A stretch of DNA of 34,665 nucleotides. Source: a bacterium (GTDB taxonomy: Bacteria; UBP18; UBA7526). The stretch's first letter is position 1, and each line of letters opens with the position of its first letter. Both the position numbers and the translations under genes were made by a program. Shown here piece by piece: positions 28,194 through 34,665 of this stretch. Below the pieces are notes generated by a model that was not told where the DNA came from, searched no databases, and saw only the letters and a program-made list of their open reading frames with translations. Location: positions 1 to 34,665 of the forward strand of contig JAUWXM010000003.1 in assembly GCA_030616365.1 (NCBI GenBank), in the 5' to 3' direction.

Positions 28194-30629
28194 TTAGGGG
28201 TTAGCCATTCTGGTCAGGGCTTCTTTTGCCGGAAGAAAATTGGGTCGCATCTTTAAGAGATATTTATATTCTGCTTTTGCTTCTTTTATTCTGCCTCCCC
28301 TTTCATAAAGACTAGCCAGTTGGAAGTGGGCCAGGGTATAATCGAACTTCAGGAGGGCCCCCTCATAACCACAGGATATCTTAGGAAAGAGATTCCGTTG
28401 CTCAATCTCAATAATTTTCTCATACTCTGAGAGTGCTCTGTTATATAAGCCTTTCTTAGAATAGAGGAGGGCAAGGTTATAGTGGGGTTCTACATAGTTC
28501 GGCTCATAATAGACCGCTCTTTCAAACTTCTCAATGGCTTTATCATCCCAACCCATTTTAGCATAGATGACCCCTAAAGCGCAAGAAGAAAATGGGAAGG
28601 TGGGATCAATCCTTAGAGATTCTTTGAACTGAGTGATGGATTTATTCATCAGGAGCCTATTTCTTCCCTGAGAGGCAAGCCAGTAGATAACCCCTAAATC
28701 TCTTCTATAATGACTATTCTCAGGGTTCAAAAGGACCATCTCCTCATATTCCCCAGTGGCCTTCTCAAGCCAGAATTCTCTTTTTTCTTTAGCGATGAGA
28801 GCAAGGTGGCGATATAAGTCTCCCAGGTTCTTGTGATAGCGGTCGTTGGTGGGCTCTAACTTCTGAGCGATGAGATAGGAGGATATCGCTTGATCGAAGG
28901 TCTTCTTCTTCTGATAATCGATTCCTTTTTTATAATGCCTATGGGCTATCAAGGGAAGGGTTGCCTGGGCAACGAGGAACAGGGTGAGGCAGATGATGAA
29001 ACTGCCCCGGATGAGGGGGCTGTGGTAGAGATGAGAGAATAGAGAGGCTGCGGGATGTGGGATGTGGGATGTGGGATGGGTTAGGTCCGTTGACCCGTTG
29101 GCCCGTTGGCCCGTTAGCCGGTTGACCCGTTGACCCGTTGGCCTGTCTTTCGTCTTTGCTTGGAGTATGAGGAGGGCGGCGAAGTAGATGAAGAGTATGT
29201 CTGTGGCTGGGGGGCGAAGGACGAAGTCGACAAAACTGTGAAGGAGAAGGCCGCTAAGGCCGGATAGGAGGCCGATGGTCAGATAGGGCTGAAAGTTGGC
29301 CGGTTGGCCGGTTGGCCGGTTTGCCGGTTGGTCAATTTGCCCGGTCCCAACATCTGTTGGGGTATTCGCCGGTTCTTTTAACTGGGTAACTGGGTAACGG
29401 GGTAACTGGGTAACTTTTGTTAGGGTTCGGAGGCCGGTGCGGAAGATGAGGGTTATTATCCATAAGAAGATGACCAGGCTGGGGAGACCAGTCTCGGCTG
29501 CTATCTGAAGATATTCATTATGGGCAAAACGAGCAGAGAGGCCATAGCGGGCAATGGTTTCATTGGTTAAGGGTATAGGAATCTTATGCCCCTTAAATAT
29601 TATACCATAGGTTCCCATCCCGGTGCCAAGGAAGGGATAGTCTCTGATGATTCTTAGTGTCCTCCCCCAGATCTGAAGTCTGTCAATGATGAATTTATTG
29701 GCCGGGGTTCTCTGAAAGGTGAACCCTCGCTCCTCTTTGAGGGGCGGGGTAAAGAAGCGGGTTGAGATGGGTTCCCCCAGGGAGACGTCGCTCGGTTCCT
29801 GGACAGTGACTTGGGCAGTAGAGTAGGGTTTGAGCTCTGTCAAAAATTGGGTGGTCTTCTTCAATGGTTGGGGCTTCAGAATTATCTGGATAGTAACAAG
29901 GGAGGCAGTAATGACGAGAAGTATTCCCAATAGAGAGAAGAGGCGTCTTTTCCTTTCTAAAATTCTCTTTCTTGCCAGGAGGATGAAGATGACTACGGAA
30001 CCCACAAAGGCCAGGTATCCTCCCCGGGAATGGGTGGCGAGTAGAGAGATAAAGGCTAAGGATGCGGTGATGAAGGCGAGGCGGGAGAGCCACTTTGAGG
30101 AAGACCAGAGGGCAAGGGCAAAGGCTAAGGGGATGATGAGGAGGAGATAGCCGGCCAGGGAATTGGGATTGGGAGGAAAAGTGGAAGCAATTTCAGTCAA
30201 ATTTGGCCAGTGGGAGAAGTATTGATAGACTCCGTAACCGGCTACGATGCTTCCCACACCAAGAATAGCAGAAATGGCAACCGGGAAATGATACTTTTTC
30301 CTAAGATTATTGACCAAGAGAAAATAGAGAAGAATAAAGGCCGCTACTTTATATAATTCAGAGAGGCTCGCTCCCTTATTTACAGAAAAAATGGTGGAAA
30401 GTAAGGCAAGGAAGAGGAAGAGCACCAGGGGAAGGTTTAAAGGGGTCTTGATGAATTTTACACCCCTCTCCCAGTTCATCCTGAGAAACCAGAGACAGGT
30501 TAGAAATAGGATGAGGATATAGGTAGCGGTAAGGGTCGGGATTTGCTTTGTTGCCCGAATAAGAGGGGTATAGATGAGGATGGCTAAGAGGCCAAGCTCC
30601 GTTATCCTAGCAAAAGTCTTCCTCGCCAT
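28194..30629 (-). CDS. O-antigen ligase / Wzy-like membrane protein with C-terminal TPR repeats
   Basis: 811 residues. About ten hydrophobic segments (10-250 and 375-490) carry the Wzy_C/O-antigen-ligase signs LLATHSRGGYLAF (197-208), WGRTLRIIRDYPFLGTGMGTYG (around 321-342) and FAHNEYLQIAAETGLP (368-383), the large periplasmic loop with His and Arg used in glycan transfer. From about 565 to 811 run TPR repeats (KKTFDQAISSYLIAQKLEP, WDDKAIEKFERAVYYEP). Two linkers (about 403-446 and 492-525) are low-complexity peptides made by 8-bp and 7-bp tandem repeats. WaaL joins O-antigen to lipid A; homologues glycosylate pilins. Pilin genes follow directly, so pilin glycosylation is possible (inference). 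Confidence 0.82.
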   Translation of the reverse strand: MARKTFARITELGLLAILIYTPLIRATKQIPTLTATYILILFLTCLWFLRMNWERGVKFIKTPLNLPLVLFLFLALLSTIFSVNKGASLSELYKVAAFILLYFLLVNNLRKKYHFPVAISAILGVGSIVAGYGVYQYFSHWPNLTEIASTFPPNPNSLAGYLLLIIPLAFALALWSSSKWLSRLAFITASLAFISLLATHSRGGYLAFVGSVVIFILLARKRILERKRRLFSLLGILLVITASLVTIQIILKPQPLKKTTQFLTELKPYSTAQVTVQEPSDVSLGEPISTRFFTPPLKEERGFTFQRTPANKFIIDRLQIWGRTLRIIRDYPFLGTGMGTYGIIFKGHKIPIPLTNETIARYGLSARFAHNEYLQIAAETGLPSLVIFLWIITLIFRTGLRTLTKVTQLPRYPVTQLKEPANTPTDVGTGQIDQPANRPTGQPANFQPYLTIGLLSGLSGLLLHSFVDFVLRPPATDILFIYFAALLILQAKTKDRPTGQRVNRLTGQRANGSTDLTHPTSHIPHPAASLFSHLYHSPLIRGSFIICLTLFLVAQATLPLIAHRHYKKGIDYQKKKTFDQAISSYLIAQKLEPTNDRYHKNLGDLYRHLALIAKEKREFWLEKATGEYEEMVLLNPENSHYRRDLGVIYWLASQGRNRLLMNKSITQFKESLRIDPTFPFSSCALGVIYAKMGWDDKAIEKFERAVYYEPNYVEPHYNLALLYSKKGLYNRALSEYEKIIEIEQRNLFPKISCGYEGALLKFDYTLAHFQLASLYERGGRIKEAKAEYKYLLKMRPNFLPAKEALTRMANP
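29051..29144. repeat. 7-bp and 8-bp tandem repeats inside the ligase-like gene
   Basis: 29051-29080 is built of GGGATGT heptamers. 29088-29144 holds seven copies of an octamer GTTGRCCC/GTTGGCCC with small changes. Since 8 is not a multiple of 3, the peptide runs through all three frames before it repeats (TGQRVNRLTGQRANGSTD). They encode the linker between the last membrane segments and the TPR part. Confidence 0.8.
29295..29415. repeat. Two further 8-bp tandem arrays inside the ligase-like gene
   Basis: 29295-29333 contains five octamers of GTTGGCCG type, and 29380-29415 contains four to five octamers AACTGGGT. Both lie in one cytoplasmic or periplasmic loop (residues about 403-446, reading VTQLPRYPVTQL and PANRPTGQPAN). 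The second array has the same length of unit but another sequence. Confidence 0.8.
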
Positions 30630-30634
30630 ATTCT

Positions 30635-32860
30635 TTATCTAGGCTTCTCTTTCTTAAGCGTCCGAAGGTATTGTCGGGCTGTCCTATAGTTGGGGTCGGT
30701 TCTTGATACTTTCTTAAACTCGCTCCCGGCCTTCTCGTACTCACCTTTTTTGTAATAGGCCAGGCCCATATTACAGTGGACGCCGAGGAAATCGGAATCC
30801 AATTTCAGTGCTTCCTCGAATTCCTTGAGCGCCTCATCATAACGGCCCTGCTCACCATAGGTCGCCCCCAGGTTATTGTGGGGGCTGGGAAAGTGGGGAT
30901 CGAGTGTTATGGCCTTTTCGAAGTTCTGGATGGCCTCCCCAAACCGCCCCTTCTTGGCATAAACAACCCCCAGATTGTCATAGGCTGAGGTAAAATCAGG
31001 ATTGATCTCTATGGCTCGCTCATAAGACTCTATCGCCTGGTCGTACATCTCATATTCCTGGAACATAAGCCCCAAGTTATAGTGGACTTCCATTGTATAC
31101 CAGCCTGCCTGACTAGCCTTCTTCGCCTCTTCCATCATTTGTTTAAAATCTTTTTCCATCCCGTAGTGTTGGGCTAAGGAATGGTGATAGATGGCTACTA
31201 TCTCGTTACTCTCTATATCCTTGAAGACTTTCTCATCGTCTACCCCCCGCAGGGTATAGCGACTATAATAATCCGGCTCTTTCCTGAGAGGACTTCCCTT
31301 TTTCACCAAACGATAGACCAGTCCGCTGACCCTCAATTCGTAATCCGGGATTTGGGATATATCCTTTCTCGTCCCATAGTAGACCGGCCGGAGGGTGGTG
31401 GTCGCTATCTCCCTCTCCACCCTGTTCTTCTGGGCTACCCACTCCTTCTTGGTCCACTTCTTATCTGTTCTATAAAAGCCGTAGATATCCTCGAAGAGGT
31501 TGCCCATGCGATCGTAGACCGTGACATCCGGCCGTTTGTTCTCCACTAATTTCAGATAGGCCATAGAGAAGGCGATATTATCCCCATAAATAAAGAGGAT
31601 GGCATCTCTATCTAAAGTATTTAAGATATTCATACCATAGTCATAGGCTAAGTAGTGGTGGCTGTGATCATTGAAAAAGTAGTTATTACGGAGGGGGAAG
31701 ATGGGAAGGATGAGTATCAAGAGAGCGCTTAAGAAGCGATAGGTTCTGGGGTTGGCCCCCAACCTCTCACTATAGCCCTTCCCCTTAACCCAGAGACACT
31801 CTATTCCATAACCAATCCATAGAGTAAGAACAATAAAGGAGGGAATAAAACGGATGGGAAAGTCATCAGGTACATCCTTTAATTTACCTACAGCGGCATA
31901 AGCCAATCCAAGAAATAGAAATATTACTAAAGTAATCACAAACCAGCGCCTATTATTTTTGAACATTCTCACCGCACCTAGCAAGCCTAACCAGCTAATA
32001 TATACTGGTATTTCTCTTGACCATATCTTAAAGTATGTCCCGATAGAATTTAAAGAAGTTTGAATAATATTTTTTGACAATACGAATCCATAATTCAACG
32101 GTCCGGGAACTATGGAGGTACTACTTTTAATATATTGCCTGCGCATAATATGGGCTAAGAAACGCTCCCAAGTCTGGGGGTTCCCCCAATCGATGGGTGG
32201 ATTGGCCAGGGAGCGTAAGGGAAGATAGAGATAAACGATTAAGCCTAATAAGAAAAAAAGAAACATAATGGTTAATTGCTTAACTTCTCTAATCATTCTC
32301 CAATTAACCAAGAGTACCCAGAAGATAAATACTGGAGCCAGATACAACAGAGATAGATGAATGGTCAAACTCAAACCATAGATGAGACAAGCTCCATAGA
32401 GGTATTTGCTTTCCTGCTTCTCCTGCCACAATAATAGCAGGAAAATGGCAATAAGCATGAACAAAATGAGTAAGGTATATACTTCAGCAATAACCGCTAT
32501 TGACCAAAAACATTTGCTAAAGGCTACAAGTAATGCCGTAACTATAGCAGGAATGATAATGTTAGAGGTTTTCCTCATTATCAGGTAAACCAGGACCACG
32601 GCACAGGAAGCAAAGAAGGCACTGGAGAGATTAACCCGCCAGGCGATGTTCCCTATGGGGATGAGGGTGAATAGTCGAGCGAGGAGGCACCAGAGGGGAA
32701 AGCCCGGGGGATGGGGGATGCCCAAAAGATAGGCGCTAGCGATGAGTTCCCCGCTATCCGCAACATAAAGAGTAGGACAGAGGGTCTTGAGATAGATTGC
32801 GAATGAGATAGAGAATATTAGAAGAGATATCCAGATATCTTTTCTTCTCAAATCTTCCAT
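30635..32860 (-). CDS. DUF2723 (TMEM260-like) membrane protein with C-terminal TPR repeats, copy 1
   Basis: 741 residues. The N-terminus shows the DUF2723 signature: ADSGELIASAYLLGIPHPPG (34-53) followed by W-x-L-L-A-R-L-F-T-L-I-P-I-G. D35/E38 in the first loop are the likely catalytic acids of this GT-C-type fold. About ten membrane segments run to residue 400, then a soluble part (YGDNIAFSMAYLKLVENKRPDV) and TPR repeats (about 590-725: YNLGLMFQEYEMYDQAIESYERAIEINP and two more). Human TMEM260 is an O-mannosyltransferase; the bacterial substrate is unknown. The gene starts 5 bp after the stop of its paralogue and ends 5 bp before the ligase-like gene. Confidence 0.85.
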   Translation of the reverse strand: MEDLRRKDIWISLLIFSISFAIYLKTLCPTLYVADSGELIASAYLLGIPHPPGFPLWCLLARLFTLIPIGNIAWRVNLSSAFFASCAVVLVYLIMRKTSNIIIPAIVTALLVAFSKCFWSIAVIAEVYTLLILFMLIAIFLLLLWQEKQESKYLYGACLIYGLSLTIHLSLLYLAPVFIFWVLLVNWRMIREVKQLTIMFLFFLLGLIVYLYLPLRSLANPPIDWGNPQTWERFLAHIMRRQYIKSSTSIVPGPLNYGFVLSKNIIQTSLNSIGTYFKIWSREIPVYISWLGLLGAVRMFKNNRRWFVITLVIFLFLGLAYAAVGKLKDVPDDFPIRFIPSFIVLTLWIGYGIECLWVKGKGYSERLGANPRTYRFLSALLILILPIFPLRNNYFFNDHSHHYLAYDYGMNILNTLDRDAILFIYGDNIAFSMAYLKLVENKRPDVTVYDRMGNLFEDIYGFYRTDKKWTKKEWVAQKNRVEREIATTTLRPVYYGTRKDISQIPDYELRVSGLVYRLVKKGSPLRKEPDYYSRYTLRGVDDEKVFKDIESNEIVAIYHHSLAQHYGMEKDFKQMMEEAKKASQAGWYTMEVHYNLGLMFQEYEMYDQAIESYERAIEINPDFTSAYDNLGVVYAKKGRFGEAIQNFEKAITLDPHFPSPHNNLGATYGEQGRYDEALKEFEEALKLDSDFLGVHCNMGLAYYKKGEYEKAGSEFKKVSRTDPNYRTARQYLRTLKKEKPR

Positions 32861-32865
32861 ATCCT

Positions 32866-34665
32866 TTATCTAGGCTTCTCTTTCTTAAGCGTCCGAAGGT
32901 AGTGTCGGGATACCCTATAGTGGGGGTCGGTTCTTGATACCTTCTTAAACTCGTGCCGGGCCATCTCCCAATCACCCTTTTTGTAATAGGCCAGTCCCAT
33001 ATTACAGTAGACGCCCATGAAATCGGAATCGAGTTTCAGTACTTTCTCGAATTCCTTGAGCGCTTTATCATAACGGCCCTGCTCGCCATAGGTCGCCCCC
33101 AGGTTATTGTGGGGGCTGGGAAAGTCCGGATCAAGTGCTATGGCCTCTTCAAAGTTCTGGATGGCCTCTTCAAACCGCCCCTTCCTGGCATAGATGACCC
33201 CCAGATTGTTATAGGCTGAGGTAAAATCAGGATTGATCTCTATGGCCTTCTCATAGGCCTCTATGGCCTGGTCATATATTCTTTTTGCATCGTATATGAG
33301 GCCGAAGTTATAGTGAATTCCAGCGATATCCCATCTGGCCTCACCGGCCTTCTTGACCTCTGCTACCGCCCTCGCCAGGTCCTCCTCTTCAAAGTAATGT
33401 TGGGCTAAATGGTAATGGTACTCAGCCACTAGCTCTCGGGACATTTGATCCTTAAATATCGTCTCATCATCCACCCCCCGCAGGGTATAGCGACTATAAT
33501 AATCCGGCTCCTCTCTGGAAGGTGCTCCCTTCTTTGCCACACAGTAGACTAACCCGATATGCTTCAGTTCATAGTCCGGCATAGGGAACATATCCCTTCT
33601 GGGAGAATAATAGACGGGTCGGGAGGTGGTGACCATTATCTCCCTCTCTATCCTATCCTTTCTCTTGAGCCATGTTTCACGTGTCAGGTCAGAAGGACGG
33701 ATATCGCGGGTCTGATAGATATCCTCAAAGAGGTTTCCTGATCGGTCATAGATAGTAATATCGGGACGTTTATTCTCCACTAACTTGAGATAGGTCATGG
33801 AGAAGGAGATGTTGTCCCCATGCATGAATAGTATGGCGTCCTCGTCTAAAGTGGCCAGGACATTCATCCCATAGTCATAGGCCAGGAAGTGCCTACTGCG
33901 ATCATTGAATGGGTAGTTGGTGAGGAGGGAGGAGATGGGAAGGGCGAGTATCAGGAGGCTGCTCAAGAAGGAGTAGTATCTGGAGTGAGCGGTCAATCTC
34001 CTGTTCCATTGAGCTCCCTTAATCAGGAGATACCTTATCCCATAGCCCACCCAGAGGGTGAAAAAGAAGAAAGAAGGAAGGGTGGAACCGAATTGTATCA
34101 AGAGGTTGACCACCACCCCGGTCAATAGATAGCTTGAGAGGGTAACAAAGAACCAGGCCCTCCTCTCTCTGAATAGGGCAATGAGACCTACAAAGGCAAG
34201 CCAGCTGATATAGGGAGGCATCTCCTGGTATAGCTGTCTCAGGCAGGGCGAGAGGCGGTGCAGAATCATGAGCCATTTCTGGGTAAGGAGGGTGATGGGA
34301 GCGAAGAGAAAGAGGGTCTCGCCACCCCCATACTGTTTGCCAACCACATGGGCCCAGAAGCGACTCAGGGTCTGGGGATTTCCCCAATCAATGGCTGGGT
34401 TGTGGAGGGACCTCAGGGGGAGGTAGAGATAGAGAAGCAAGCCCAGCAGGAGGAGAAAGAAACATAGGGTGAGGCGTCTAATGTCCTTTATGAGCCGCCA
34501 ATCGGTAAAGAGGAGCCAGGGAATGAAGATGGGGAGAAAGACGAGCGTATGGCGATGTATCGCCAGGCTCAGGCCAAAGATGAGGGAGGCGAGATAGAGA
34601 TAATTAAATTCTTTTTTTTCGCTCCAGAGGAGGAGGAGATAGAAGAGCACCGCCATGAGTAATAT
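32866..34665 (-). CDS. DUF2723 (TMEM260-like) membrane protein with TPR repeats, copy 2 (5' end cut by window edge)
   Basis: The frame is open to the right edge; an internal ATG at 34656 is not the start, since the codons before it (I-L-L) continue the alignment with copy 1. About 130-145 N-terminal residues, including the D-S-G-E motif, are missing. What remains has membrane segments, IDWGNPQTLSRFWAHV, YGMNVLATLDEDAILF and GDNISFSMTYLKLVENKRPD, then three TPRs ending in YLRTLKKEKPR, all matching copy 1. The TPR part is very close to copy 1 even at the DNA level, and the stop-to-next-start junction is the same. This is a tandem duplication. The function is probably membrane glycosyl transfer to proteins or lipids. 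Confidence 0.85.
   Translation of the reverse strand: MLLMAVLFYLLLLWSEKKEFNYLYLASLIFGLSLAIHRHTLVFLPIFIPWLLFTDWRLIKDIRRLTLCFFLLLLGLLLYLYLPLRSLHNPAIDWGNPQTLSRFWAHVVGKQYGGGETLFLFAPITLLTQKWLMILHRLSPCLRQLYQEMPPYISWLAFVGLIALFRERRAWFFVTLSSYLLTGVVVNLLIQFGSTLPSFFFFTLWVGYGIRYLLIKGAQWNRRLTAHSRYYSFLSSLLILALPISSLLTNYPFNDRSRHFLAYDYGMNVLATLDEDAILFMHGDNISFSMTYLKLVENKRPDITIYDRSGNLFEDIYQTRDIRPSDLTRETWLKRKDRIEREIMVTTSRPVYYSPRRDMFPMPDYELKHIGLVYCVAKKGAPSREEPDYYSRYTLRGVDDETIFKDQMSRELVAEYHYHLAQHYFEEEDLARAVAEVKKAGEARWDIAGIHYNFGLIYDAKRIYDQAIEAYEKAIEINPDFTSAYNNLGVIYARKGRFEEAIQNFEEAIALDPDFPSPHNNLGATYGEQGRYDKALKEFEKVLKLDSDFMGVYCNMGLAYYKKGDWEMARHEFKKVSRTDPHYRVSRHYLRTLKKEKPR

Overview
The window looks like a piece of an uncultivated, Gram-negative-type, anaerobic bacterium. 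The reasons are lipoprotein and Sec signals, minor pseudopilins, an O-antigen-ligase-type protein, many oxygen-sensitive radical SAM enzymes, and low-complexity 7- and 8-bp arrays inside genes. My best guess is an Omnitrophota-like or related candidate phylum. This rests on gene style only, with no rRNA or marker gene, so confidence is low.

Layout. (1) 1-535: 5' part of a membrane protein of YfhO/GT-C type on the minus strand, with divergent promoters at 558-635. (2) 720-5699, plus strand: an aldo/keto reductase with a C-terminal 2x[4Fe-4S] domain, then an isoprenylcysteine-methyltransferase-like membrane protein and two cobalamin-type radical SAM enzymes (here A and B) in overlapping reading frames. 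(3) 5708-19901, minus strand: twelve tightly packed, mostly overlapping genes. In transcription order they are an FAD oxidoreductase, a radical SAM/SPASM protein, a COG1964-type radical SAM protein, a UbiU-like and a UbiV-like U32 protein, two B12-type radical SAM proteins, a family 2 glycosyltransferase, a GNAT acetyltransferase, a radical SAM/SPASM protein, and a second A/B pair (A', B'). With the plus-strand pair this gives nine radical SAM enzymes in about 16 kb. (4) 20000-21980: a PaaX-like repressor followed by a 1.1 kb repeat-rich region without a credible gene. It holds palindromic operator-like sites, 65-bp and 41-bp tandem repeats, and a 126-bp duplicate of a pilin-gene 3' end. (5) 21981-25827, minus strand: three exported proteins (a permuted papain-like protein with a LamG-like tail, a TolB-like propeller lipoprotein, a HEAT-repeat protein). 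(6) 26102-34665, minus strand: two tandem DUF2723 (TMEM260-like) + TPR membrane proteins, an O-antigen-ligase-like + TPR protein and four minor pseudopilin/PilX-like genes in one run.

How it may fit together. The large minus-strand cluster combines redox chemistry, several radical SAM steps, U32 proteins that in the known UbiU/UbiV pair perform O2-independent hydroxylation, glycosyl transfer and acetyl transfer. This suggests biosynthesis of an unusual lipid, glycolipid or surface glycan under anoxic conditions; the product cannot be read from sequence. The PaaX-like gene lies just upstream. An 18-bp palindromic site (consensus AGTGAACGATCGTTCACT) occurs four times before it and once inside its 3' end, about 170 bp before the first gene of the cluster, so it may control both itself and the cluster. 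The right third looks like a cell-surface module (glycosylation plus pilus or secretion pseudopilins). One pseudopilin carries an in-frame palindromic element inside its prepilin leader.
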